DNA of 55,285 nt from Candidatus Cryptobacteroides merdigallinarum. GTDB lineage: Bacteria > Bacteroidota > Bacteroidia > Bacteroidales > UBA932. The notes beneath the pieces are model-generated. The model searched no databases. It was not told the origin of the DNA and saw only the letters and a program-made list of their open reading frames with translations. The position numbers were made by a program, and so were the translations under genes. Every line of letters begins with the position of its first letter. The first letter of the stretch is position 1. Positions 9,012 to 17,714 of this stretch are shown one piece after another. Where the stretch lies: assembly GCA_017694655.1 (NCBI GenBank), contig JADIMQ010000088.1:1-55285 (forward strand), given 5' to 3'.

Positions 9012-10297
9012 AAATATACAGATATCCCCAGGAAAAAGACTGGAGCCTCATTGCCGGGCGCACCAGGGCAGGTGCTCCGGAGCAGGTGAAGTCCACAGTC
9101 TCGGCCATTGTTTCCGGAGTCCGGGCCGGAGGGGACAGGGAAGTCCTCAGGTACGTCAGGGAGCTTGACGGTTTCGCGGCGGACTCTGTCACGGGGCTTA
9201 TGGTCCCTCAAGCCGAGATAGAGGCCTCGGAGTCGCTGCTGCCGGAGTCCCTCAAGTCCGCAATACGTACGGCTGCCTCGAATATCCGGAAGTTCCATGA
9301 AGCGCAGAAGACGGAGGAGATAGTCGTGGAGACCATGCCGGGAGTGATATGCCGGCAGAGAAGTGTCCCTGTCCGGGATGTAGGCCTTTATGTGCCCGGG
9401 GGTACGGCCCCGCTTTTCTCCACTGTGCTGATGCTCGCTGTCCCGGCCCGGATAGCAGGGTGCGGCAGGGTCATCCTCTGCACACCTGCGGGAAAGGACG
9501 GGAGAGTGTCCCCTGCCATCCTGTACTCTGCTAAGATATGCGGTGTCACGGAAATATACAGGATAGGAGGTGCGGTTGCCATAGCCGCCATGGCCTACGG
9601 GACAGAGACTCTCCGGAGGGTCGACAAGATATTCGGACCCGGGAATGCCTATGTCACGGAAGCCAAGCAGCAGGTTTCCCAGGACTGTGCCATAGATATG
9701 CCGGCAGGCCCTTCGGAGGTCATGATAATTGCCGACTCCAGCGCGAGGCCGGAATTTGTCGGGGCGGACTTCCTCTCCCAGCTTGAACACGGGCGGGACA
9801 GCCAGGCAATCCTCCTGACAACCTCTCCGGAGCTTGCCGGGGAGGTGGAAAGGCAGGTGGAACTGCAGGTGCAGAACCTCCCGAGGAAGGATATCATTGC
9901 GGATTCCATGCAGAAGAGCGTGGCTGTCGTCCTGGGCTCCGAGGAAGAGATGGTGAAGTTCTCGAACATGTACGCCCCGGAGCACCTTATCATAGCCACT
10001 TCCTGCAGCCTCGCCACGGCGGAAGGCATCTGCAATGCGGGGAGCGTGTTCCTCGGGAACTATTCCACGGAGAGTGCAGGAGACTATGCCTCGGGCACTA
10101 ACCATACCCTGCCCACGGGAGGCTGGGCAGTCTCCTGCTCCGGAGTCAACCTGTCGACATTCATGAAGAAGATCACCCTGCAGGAAATCACCCCGGACGG
10201 CCTCAGGAGGCTCGGTCCGGTGATAGAAAGCATGGCTCTGGCCGAAGGCCTCGACGCTCATGCCAATGCAGTGAAAATAAGGATGAAGCAGCTATGA
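9008..10297 (+). CDS. hisD: Histidinol dehydrogenase
   Basis: 429 aa; 'VGLYVPGGTAPLFSTVLM', 'DKIFGPGNAYVTEAKQQV', 'GPSEVMIIAD'; 4-nt overlap with hisG. Confidence 0.97.
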   Translation: MKIYRYPQEKDWSLIAGRTRAGAPEQVKSTVSAIVSGVRAGGDREVLRYVRELDGFAADSVTGLMVPQAEIEASESLLPESLKSAIRTAASNIRKFHEAQKTEEIVVETMPGVICRQRSVPVRDVGLYVPGGTAPLFSTVLMLAVPARIAGCGRVILCTPAGKDGRVSPAILYSAKICGVTEIYRIGGAVAIAAMAYGTETLRRVDKIFGPGNAYVTEAKQQVSQDCAIDMPAGPSEVMIIADSSARPEFVGADFLSQLEHGRDSQAILLTTSPELAGEVERQVELQVQNLPRKDIIADSMQKSVAVVLGSEEEMVKFSNMYAPEHLIIATSCSLATAEGICNAGSVFLGNYSTESAGDYASGTNHTLPTGGWAVSCSGVNLSTFMKKITLQEITPDGLRRLGPVIESMALAEGLDAHANAVKIRMKQL

Positions 10298-11955
10298 CAA
10301 GGAAAGATACATCCTCCATCTCCGAAATCCGGCCCCTGCTCAGGGAGAATATCCGGAATATCGTGCCCTATTCCACGGCCAGGGACGACTGCAAGGCGAA
10401 GATGGACATCTACCTCGACGCCAACGAAAACCCTTTCGGTACAGTAGTCAACCGTTATCCTTCGCCGCACCAGCCCGGGCTGAAGAAGATGCTTTCGGCC
10501 TTGAAGAAAGTGCCGGAGGCCAATATTTTCCTCGGCAACGGTAGCGACGAGCCCATAGACCTGATATTCCGGCTTTTCTGTCCTCCTGGGAAGAGCAGTA
10601 TGGTACAGGCCGTCCCGACTTACGGGATGTATTCGGTAGCAGCCGCCATAAACGATGTCAGGGTCATAGATTCACCTCTCGACAGTGATTTCGGGCTTGA
10701 TGCCGGTGCCTTGCTTTCAAGGGTTGAGCCGGATACCAGGGTGATATTCCTGTGTTCCCCGAACAACCCTTCCGGGAACCTTCTTTCCCGGGGCGAGATT
10801 ATGAGGATACTGGAGGGTTTCAGCGGTATTGTGGTCGTGGACGAGGCGTACATTGACTTTGCCGATGCCGAAAGTTTTTCCGGACTCGCGGGCAGCTGTC
10901 CACGCCTTGTTGTCCTGCAGACCTTGTCCAAGGCCTGGGGCATGGCCGGGTTGAGGATAGGGCTCGCCATAGCCGACGAATATGTCGTAAGGGTGATGTC
11001 CGGGGTGAAATATCCCTACAACATAAGTGTAGCGGACCAGGACCGGGCCGCGGAGCTGCTCATGGACCCGCTGAAGGTCATGGACAACGTCTCGGTACTG
11101 GTGCGGGAGCGCGGACGGCTCGCTTCCGCCCTTTCCTCCCTGCCGCAGGTGGAGAAGGTCTATCCGTCGGACGCCAATTTCCTTCTTGTCAGGTTCAGTG
11201 ACAAGGACAAGGCCTTCGCCGACCTGTTCAGGAACGGGATAATAGTCCGGGACAGGTCTTCAGCCCCGGGTTGTGCAGGCTGCCTGAGGATCACTGTAGG
11301 CACTCCGGAGGAGAATGACAGGGTTCTCGGGGTCCTGGGCTGGAGCGGCGCTCCCGGTACAGGACCCTCCGTCCAGGGCGGGAGGACGGCCTCGGTGTTC
11401 AGGAAAACGAGGGAGACGGCCTTATGTGTCCGCCTGGACCTTGACTCCTTCCGTCCCCCGAGGGTGGCCACGGGTGTGGAGTTCTTCAACCACATGCTGG
11501 AACAGATAGGCTACCATGCCGGCATTGCCCTCGATGTTATCTGCTACGGGGACACCGGGACGGATGACCATCATACCGTAGAGGATGTGGCCATAGGCCT
11601 TGGGGACTGCCTCAGGTCTGCCCTCGGGGACAAGTCCGGGATAGGGCGCTACGGCTTCTCGCTCCCGATGGACGAGGCCGAGGCGACGGTGCTCATGGAT
11701 ATCGGGGGCCGGATTGATTTCCTCTGGGACGTGGACCTGAAGTGTGACAGGGTGGGGGACATGTCGGCGCAGATGTTCCCGCATTTCTTCAAGTCCCTCG
11801 CGGAACATCTCCAGTGCAATCTCCATATAAGGGCTGCAGGGGAGAATGACCACCATGTCGCCGAAGGGGTGTTCAAGGCTTTTGCCAGGGCCCTGAAGCA
11901 GGCCGTGGAGAAGGGGCCGGGGACCTCTGTCCCGAGCAGCAAGGGGATGCTTTGA
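10294..11955 (+). CDS. hisC-hisB: Fusion: histidinol-phosphate aminotransferase (HisC) + imidazoleglycerol-phosphate dehydratase (IGPD, HisB C-terminal type)
   Basis: N-terminal ~345 aa HisC ('YLDANENPFG', 'LQTLSKAWGMAGLRIG'); C-terminal ~190 aa IGPD ('GVEFFNHMLEQIGYHAG', 'DDHHTVEDVAIGLG', 'DHHVAEGVFKAFARAL'); single frame. Confidence 0.92.
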   Translation: MTRKDTSSISEIRPLLRENIRNIVPYSTARDDCKAKMDIYLDANENPFGTVVNRYPSPHQPGLKKMLSALKKVPEANIFLGNGSDEPIDLIFRLFCPPGKSSMVQAVPTYGMYSVAAAINDVRVIDSPLDSDFGLDAGALLSRVEPDTRVIFLCSPNNPSGNLLSRGEIMRILEGFSGIVVVDEAYIDFADAESFSGLAGSCPRLVVLQTLSKAWGMAGLRIGLAIADEYVVRVMSGVKYPYNISVADQDRAAELLMDPLKVMDNVSVLVRERGRLASALSSLPQVEKVYPSDANFLLVRFSDKDKAFADLFRNGIIVRDRSSAPGCAGCLRITVGTPEENDRVLGVLGWSGAPGTGPSVQGGRTASVFRKTRETALCVRLDLDSFRPPRVATGVEFFNHMLEQIGYHAGIALDVICYGDTGTDDHHTVEDVAIGLGDCLRSALGDKSGIGRYGFSLPMDEAEATVLMDIGGRIDFLWDVDLKCDRVGDMSAQMFPHFFKSLAEHLQCNLHIRAAGENDHHVAEGVFKAFARALKQAVEKGPGTSVPSSKGML

Positions 11956-12013
11956 CTTCAAGACGGCTGAACGGTCAGGTGCCGCAGGCCTCATCATTGT
12001 AGACAACAAGGAT

Positions 12014-12613
12014 ATGACAGGAATAATAGACTATGAAGCCGGCAACATCCGTTCGGTGGAGAATTCCCTCTGCCGGCTGGGGGCGGAATATGTGCTTTCT
12101 TCCGACATCGCGGTGCTGTCCGCCTGCGACCGGCTTATTCTCCCCGGGGTGGGCGAGGCCGGCTGGGCGATGGAGAGGCTCAGGGAAAAGGGCCTGGACG
12201 GATTCATCCGCGGCACCTGCAGGCCGCTTCTCGGGATATGCCTCGGGATGCAGCTGCTCTGCTCCTGGTCCGAGGAGGGTGACACGGAGTGTCTCGGCAT
12301 ATTCGGCAGCAGGGTGACAAGGTTCCGGCCTTCTTCTTCCCCGGGCCCGAAGCTGAAGATCCCGCATACGGGCTGGAACAGCATAACCTCCCTGCGGACC
12401 GGGCTTTTCGACGGTGTCCCGGAGGGCTCGTTCATGTATTTCGTCCATTCGTACCGTGCCGGGACCGGCGAGGATACGGTTGCGGTGACGGAATACGGGG
12501 AGCCTTTCAGTTCAGCCTTGCGGAAGGGGAATTTCATGGGCTGCCAGTTCCATCCCGAGAAAAGCGGGGACGAGGGGGAGAGGATAATCTCCAATTTCCT
12601 GAAAATGGTTTAA
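12014..12613 (+). CDS. hisH: Imidazole glycerol phosphate synthase glutamine amidotransferase subunit
   Basis: 199 aa; 'GIIDYEAGNIRSVENSL', 'LLGICLGMQLL', 'GCQFHPEKSGDEG'. Confidence 0.96.
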   Translation: MTGIIDYEAGNIRSVENSLCRLGAEYVLSSDIAVLSACDRLILPGVGEAGWAMERLREKGLDGFIRGTCRPLLGICLGMQLLCSWSEEGDTECLGIFGSRVTRFRPSSSPGPKLKIPHTGWNSITSLRTGLFDGVPEGSFMYFVHSYRAGTGEDTVAVTEYGEPFSSALRKGNFMGCQFHPEKSGDEGERIISNFLKMV

Positions 12614-12615
12614 AG

Positions 12616-12849
12616 TAACGTGAGTTCGATGAATTTTAATTTATTGAAACTCATCGAACTTCCGTTAAGGAGCAGGACGAAAGTCCTGCGACGAGCCCCA
12701 GCGAGGGGCAAATGGGGTGGCGCCCCTAGAAAAGGGGCTGTCGCTACAGCGACTGGGGTTTAAGATAATTGGATTTCGAAGAAATCCTTAACGACTGTTC
12801 GACGAATTCTTTAGTCCTGAGCAACATTAATTCGTCGAACTGACGTTAA
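12616..12849. repeat. Hairpin-chain element A, copy 2 (complete, ~234 bp)
   Basis: Seven hairpins in series bounded by TAACGTGAGTTCGATGAATT / AATTCGTCGAACTGACGTTA inverted termini (18/20); near-identical to 1-160 over the shared part. Confidence 0.93.
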
Positions 12850-12889
12850 AAATGGATTTCACCTCTTCCGCAGGAGGGCCGGCACTGGA

Positions 12890-14152
12890 CTACAGCAGCA
12901 GCATCACAGCGAAAGAGTAGAGGAGAAAGGCCTGAAAAGAAAGATTTCCGACTGTTCCGTAAGATAAAAGCGGTTCAGTCGGATCTTCTGTTCCCAGCTC
13001 CACAAGTCTCTCCCTGCCCGGCAAAGCCTTGAATGCCCATTTCCTTACGAGGAAGCCCTCGGAAAAGTAGGTGGCACCGCCGTTCGAACGGTTGAGGGAT
13101 ATCAGAGCCTTGTAATCTGAATAATAGAACACCGAACGAAGGAAGTCCATATCCGCAGTCCCCTCCTTCCCTATCCTGTCCAGTATCTCCCTTCCGCTCT
13201 CCGGGGAAGCGGCGACAAGGAGAAGCGGCCTGAAGCCGCCGGCGGACGCATCCTCAAGATATGCGGAGAGCGCTGCCCATTTCCTCAACGGCAGGGACTC
13301 CGGAGCATATACGCTCACGACCATCACCTTCTCACCTGCAGCAAGCTCGTCATGATACTTTCCTTCCCCGTCTATCACCGGCAGGGAAATGCTCGCCTCA
13401 TCCAGGCCAGGACGCTCTTTCTTCACAGTCTCGGTGGAGACAAAGTTCCAGGTCGAGTCCGGAAGATTCTCCAGGGTGAACTCCTCTACCCTGCCGTCCT
13501 TCTCGTAGATGAAGATGGCCTCATATTCGTCCTCCGAGTCCATGGCCCTGGCAATATGACGTTCGGACGCCTCCAGCCTCGCCGACACGGAATAGTCGGT
13601 GAAATTGAGCAGGGGGATGTACACCAGGGAATACACGGTGAAGACCGCAAGCCCTGCAGTGACCATCGAAAAGGCGACGTATTTCCTCTTCCTCGGCCGG
13701 CCGAGCGCGGAGAAAGGGAAAAAGGAGGCGCAGCAGAGTGCGTCCAGGACAAGGTTCTTGACAAATGTCTGGAAATGTGTAAGATGCACAGCCTCCCCGA
13801 AACACCCGCAGTCCATCACCGGGTTGAATACCAGAAGGGCCACCGAGACCAGGGTGAAAAAGCCCATGAACAGCAGGACGGCTACCGCTATGACCTTCCT
13901 CCACAGGCCGGTTATGAGGGCCGCCCCCAGGAGGGATTCCGTCAGGGCGAGCATGACCGCCACCGGCTTTGCCGAGAATGAGAGGAAGCCCAGATGGAGG
14001 AACTTGTAGTATTCCTCCACTATCAGCCCGGTCCCCACCGGGTCGAGGAGCTTCAGCACTCCCGAAACGAAAAACACAATCCCGACTATATATCCGCAGA
14101 ATCTTTTTGTACGCTCTATTATTATATTCATGTCATCCCGTTGTTTCATCAT
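12890..14152 (-). CDS. BT_3928-like DoxX/MauE-type membrane protein
   Basis: 420 aa; N-terminal four-TM DoxX-like 'VSGVLKLLDPVGTGLIVEEY', 'NPVMDCGCFGEAV'; start may be at 14131. Confidence 0.72.
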   Translation of the reverse strand: MMKQRDDMNIIIERTKRFCGYIVGIVFFVSGVLKLLDPVGTGLIVEEYYKFLHLGFLSFSAKPVAVMLALTESLLGAALITGLWRKVIAVAVLLFMGFFTLVSVALLVFNPVMDCGCFGEAVHLTHFQTFVKNLVLDALCCASFFPFSALGRPRKRKYVAFSMVTAGLAVFTVYSLVYIPLLNFTDYSVSARLEASERHIARAMDSEDEYEAIFIYEKDGRVEEFTLENLPDSTWNFVSTETVKKERPGLDEASISLPVIDGEGKYHDELAAGEKVMVVSVYAPESLPLRKWAALSAYLEDASAGGFRPLLLVAASPESGREILDRIGKEGTADMDFLRSVFYYSDYKALISLNRSNGGATYFSEGFLVRKWAFKALPGRERLVELGTEDPTEPLLSYGTVGNLSFQAFLLYSFAVMLLL

Positions 14153-14181
14153 CCGACATCACCGTCCTCCTGCAGGACTTG

Positions 14182-14868
14182 TCAACCCTTTCCCGTCACG
14201 GCATCGGTGACAGCCCGTATCTTCCGGAATATGGCATCCGGCGCCAGCATGCTCCCGTCCTCCGCGGCACAGTCCACCCTCACGAAACGGCTGTCTCTTG
14301 CACACTGGTCCAGGTACATGTCACGGACTTCCTTCTGGAACCTGATGTCCGACTCATGGATGTCCCTGCCGCCTCCGAGGTATTCCCTGTCCCTTCCCTG
14401 CCGGCCGGCGGAGAGCTTCTCCTCCACAAAGCCGATGGGGACGTCCAGGAAAATGTTCAGGTCCGGGACAGGCAGTCCGAAACTGCCGTACTCCGTGGAA
14501 AGTATCCACTCCCGGAGCCTCTCCCTCTCCTGTCCGTCGCTGAGCTTGGCGCACTGGTAGGCAATATTGGAATATACATACCTGTCCAGGAGGACAGTCC
14601 TCCCGGCCTCGAGGGCCTGCTTCATGCCCGGGGCAGCCTGATGCCTGTCTTCCGCGAACAGAAGGGCCACGAGCTGGGGATGTACGGAGCCGTTGTCCCC
14701 GAAATCCCCACGCAGGAAACGGCTTATCAGATCCCCGTAGACCGGGGCACCGTATCTCGGGAAATGTATGTAGTCCACCGCCGGGCAGCATGATTCAAGA
14801 TATTCCCGGAGTTTCCTTACCTGGGTAGACTTTCCGGCCCCGTCGAGGCCTTCCAACACTACAAGCAT
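14182..14868 (-). CDS. tmk: Thymidylate kinase
   Basis: P-loop 'LEGLDGAGKSTQ', 'DRYVYSNIAYQCAK'. Confidence 0.92.
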   Translation of the reverse strand: MLVVLEGLDGAGKSTQVRKLREYLESCCPAVDYIHFPRYGAPVYGDLISRFLRGDFGDNGSVHPQLVALLFAEDRHQAAPGMKQALEAGRTVLLDRYVYSNIAYQCAKLSDGQERERLREWILSTEYGSFGLPVPDLNIFLDVPIGFVEEKLSAGRQGRDREYLGGGRDIHESDIRFQKEVRDMYLDQCARDSRFVRVDCAAEDGSMLAPDAIFRKIRAVTDAVTGKG

Positions 14869-14968
14869 AGCATGAGATTTTTATGAAGCCGTAAAGATAG
14901 GGCATAATCCTGATTTATGCGAAAAAATAGAACTATATTTGGCACCTGTAAAAATTTCGGGAAAGGAT

Positions 14969-15805
14969 ATGGAAAAGAGAAAATTTTCCGTAAAAAAGAG
15001 AAAAATCGACATAATGGGGATAGTCAACCTTACCTCCGATTCCTATTATGCGGAGAGCAGATGCCTCGGGGAGGACGGGAAACCCGACATCGGGAAGGTC
15101 GTGGAACGTATCGGCAGGATGCTCGAGGAAGGGGCCACAATCATAGACATAGGAGCATGCTCCACCCGCCCGGGCTCGAAGCCGGTAGGGGCTGACGAGG
15201 AATGGAGACGCCTCTCCGCAGTACTGCCGGAAATAATGAAGGCCTTCCCGGGTCTGTCATTCTCTGTAGACACATACTGGAGTTCCGTTGTGGAGAAGGT
15301 GTTCGACCTTGCCGGTCCGTTCATAGTCAACGACATTTCCTCGGGGGAGGACGACCCGGGAATGCTCCCGGCCGCAGGCAGGCTCGGCCTGACGTACATC
15401 GCCATGCACAAGAGGGGCACCCCGGCCACGATGCAGAGCCTCTGCGACTACAGGGATGTGACGTCGGAGGTGCTGGAATATTTCCGTGCCTTCGGCAGGA
15501 GAGCGGAGCAGGAGGGGATAAAGGACTGGATACTCGACCCGGGCTTCGGTTTCGCCAAGACCGTGGAACAGAACTACGAACTGATGAGAAATCTGGAAAA
15601 CCTGACATCAGCCGGCCGCCGCATACTGGTAGGGGTATCGCGCAAGAGCATGATATACCGCAAGTTCGGGATTACTCCCGAGGAAGCCCTGCCGCAGACG
15701 CAGGTCCTGCATTTCGCCGCCCTGCAGAAAGGGGCGGACATCCTCAGGGTCCACGACGTGGCCGAGGCCGCCCGTACGGCAGCAGTGTTCATGGAACTTG
15801 AATGA
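14969..15805 (+). CDS. folP: Dihydropteroate synthase
   Basis: 'IMGIVNLTSDSYY', 'IIDIGACSTRPGSKPV', 'WILDPGFGFAKT'; ATG at 14969 preferred to the upstream TTG. Confidence 0.93.
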   Translation: MEKRKFSVKKRKIDIMGIVNLTSDSYYAESRCLGEDGKPDIGKVVERIGRMLEEGATIIDIGACSTRPGSKPVGADEEWRRLSAVLPEIMKAFPGLSFSVDTYWSSVVEKVFDLAGPFIVNDISSGEDDPGMLPAAGRLGLTYIAMHKRGTPATMQSLCDYRDVTSEVLEYFRAFGRRAEQEGIKDWILDPGFGFAKTVEQNYELMRNLENLTSAGRRILVGVSRKSMIYRKFGITPEEALPQTQVLHFAALQKGADILRVHDVAEAARTAAVFMELE

Positions 15806-15850
15806 AGGGAACTTGGGCCCGGGCCTTTTGGATTTGAAGATTGCTGATAT

Positions 15851-15858
15851 TATCTTTG
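15851..15858 (+). promoter_or_regulatory. -7 box TATCTTTG for purB
   Basis: TAnnTTTG with TTTG ~20 nt upstream. Confidence 0.6.
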
Positions 15859-15889
15859 CACTTTACCGACATCCTTAATTGTTATCATA

Positions 15890-17230
15890 ATGAGCACCAG
15901 TTCACTTTTGGCTGTCTCCCCTGTCGACGGACGGTATTCGCGCCAGACAGAGCCTCTGAGGGAGTATTTCAGCGAATTTGCCCTGATACGTTACCGCATA
16001 AGGGTAGAAATAGAGTATTTCATCGCGTTGTGCGAGATTCCGCTGCCCCAGCTTGCGGATTTTGACAAGGGCCGTTTTGAAAGCCTCAGGGACATCTACC
16101 GGAACTTCACCCCGGAGGAAGCCGGAAGGGTGAAGGAGATAGAGAAGACCACCAACCACGACGTCAAGGCAGTGGAGTATTTCATAAAGGAGAAATTCAG
16201 GGAGATGGACATCCTTAAATGGGGTGAGTTCGTGCATTTTGGCCTGACATCCCAGGATATAAACAACACTTCCGTGCCCCTCTCCATCAAGGAAGCCGTG
16301 GAAGGGTGCTGGCTCCCCCTCGTGAATGAAGTGCTGGACATGGTCCGCGGCATGGCTGAAGAATGGAAGGACGTCCCGATGCTCGCAAAGACGCACGGGC
16401 AGCCGGCCTCCCCGACCAAGGTGGGAAAGGAGTTCCGGGTCTTCCAGGTCCGTATCGAGGAGCAGCTCCGGCAGTTCTCCCTGCTGGCATACCCGGCTAA
16501 ATTCGGCGGGGCCACAGGGAACATGAACGCGCACAAGGTTGCATACCCAGGCATCGACTGGATCAGTTTCGGGGACACGTTCGTAAGCTCCCTGGGACTG
16601 AAGAGGTCCTTCCCGACCACCCAGATAGAGCATTATGACAATCTCGCGGCGATTTTCGACAATATGCGCAGGATAAACACCATCCTCATAGACATGGCCC
16701 GCGACATCTGGACCTACATCTCGATGGAGTATTTCAAGCAGAAGGTGAACAAGAACGAGGTCGGTTCCTCTGCCATGCCGCACAAGGTGAACCCGATAGA
16801 CTTCGAGAACGCGGAGGGCAACCTCGGGATGGCGGACGCGGTGCTGACCTTCCTCTCCATGAAGCTGCCTGTATCGAGGCTCCAGAGGGACCTTACGGAC
16901 TCGACAGTGCTCCGGAACGTGGGTGTGCCTGTAGCCCACCAGGTCATAGCCCTGAACTCCCTGAAGAAAGGTCTCGGGAAACTCATCCTGAACGAGACTG
17001 CGATAGAGGCGGACCTGGAAAGGAACTGGGCCGTCGTTGCGGAGGGAATCCAGACCATCCTCAGGCGGGAGAACTACCCTAACCCTTACGAGACCCTGAA
17101 ATCCCTGACCCGCACAGGTTCAGTCATCGACCACAAGACCATCTCGGACTTCATAGACGGGCTCGAAGTAAGCGAAGCGGTCAAGGAAGAGCTGCGGGCC
17201 ATAACCCCGATGACATACACCGGGTTCTGA
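15890..17230 (+). CDS. purB: Adenylosuccinate lyase
   Basis: 446 aa; 'LLAVSPVDGRYSRQTEPL', 'GSSAMPHKVNPIDFENAEGN'. Confidence 0.97.
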   Translation: MSTSSLLAVSPVDGRYSRQTEPLREYFSEFALIRYRIRVEIEYFIALCEIPLPQLADFDKGRFESLRDIYRNFTPEEAGRVKEIEKTTNHDVKAVEYFIKEKFREMDILKWGEFVHFGLTSQDINNTSVPLSIKEAVEGCWLPLVNEVLDMVRGMAEEWKDVPMLAKTHGQPASPTKVGKEFRVFQVRIEEQLRQFSLLAYPAKFGGATGNMNAHKVAYPGIDWISFGDTFVSSLGLKRSFPTTQIEHYDNLAAIFDNMRRINTILIDMARDIWTYISMEYFKQKVNKNEVGSSAMPHKVNPIDFENAEGNLGMADAVLTFLSMKLPVSRLQRDLTDSTVLRNVGVPVAHQVIALNSLKKGLGKLILNETAIEADLERNWAVVAEGIQTILRRENYPNPYETLKSLTRTGSVIDHKTISDFIDGLEVSEAVKEELRAITPMTYTGF

Positions 17231-17243
17231 CGCCGGAGGCCTG

Positions 17244-17549
17244 TTATTCTTCAAGGATGAAGACATCCTCGCCCGGGGCAGCCAGATGGAATTTCTCCCG
17301 GGCGAACTTTTCCAGGGTGTCCCTGTCGGAGGTCAGGAGGTCGATCCTCGCGTCGAGTTCCTCAAGTTCCTTCCCGTATTCCCGGATCAGCTTCTCCTGC
17401 CGCGAAATCTCCCGGCGGGCGTCCAGCCAGTTGAATATGTTGCTGCCGGGCTTGAAGAGGATGAAAAGCAGGAAAAGGAAAGTCGCGGCCAGGGCATAGT
17501 GCATGAAGTTACCGTGCCCCCCTTTCAGTATTTTCTTGATATTCTTCAT
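17244..17549 (-). CDS. FtsB/DivIC-like septum formation initiator
   Basis: 101 aa; one TM then coiled coil, 'ARREISRQEKLIREYGKELEELDARIDLL', 'KFAREKFHLAAPGEDVFILEE'. Confidence 0.85.
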   Translation of the reverse strand: MKNIKKILKGGHGNFMHYALAATFLFLLFILFKPGSNIFNWLDARREISRQEKLIREYGKELEELDARIDLLTSDRDTLEKFAREKFHLAAPGEDVFILEE

Positions 17550-17642
17550 AATCCTGTGTTTAACTGGAAAGTTTCCCTTCTTCCGGCAAGGAAGCTCCTG
17601 AAAATTTTGAAACAGTTCCTGACAATGTTCGGCAAAAATAGC

Positions 17643-17650
17643 TAAATTTG
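17643..17650 (+). promoter_or_regulatory. -7 box TAAATTTG upstream of nucleotidyltransferase
   Basis: TAnnTTTG consensus match. Confidence 0.5.
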
Positions 17651-17714
17651 GGGAATATTGTCATCCCGGCTCCTGGAAGCTGATTAAAAACATATTATAT
17701 CATAATAAAGAGAT

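Noticed and set aside
8507-10261. 584-aa minus-strand ORF opposite hisG/hisD
   Set aside because: Shadow ORF; hisG and hisD are unambiguous on the + strand.
12788-12849. Integron attC-like site (CGTTAAA...-type ends on a large palindrome)
   Set aside because: Terminal bases do not match RYYYAAC/GTTRRRY on both sides, there is no integrase or cassette array, and both copies also have a hairpin-chain core unlike attC.
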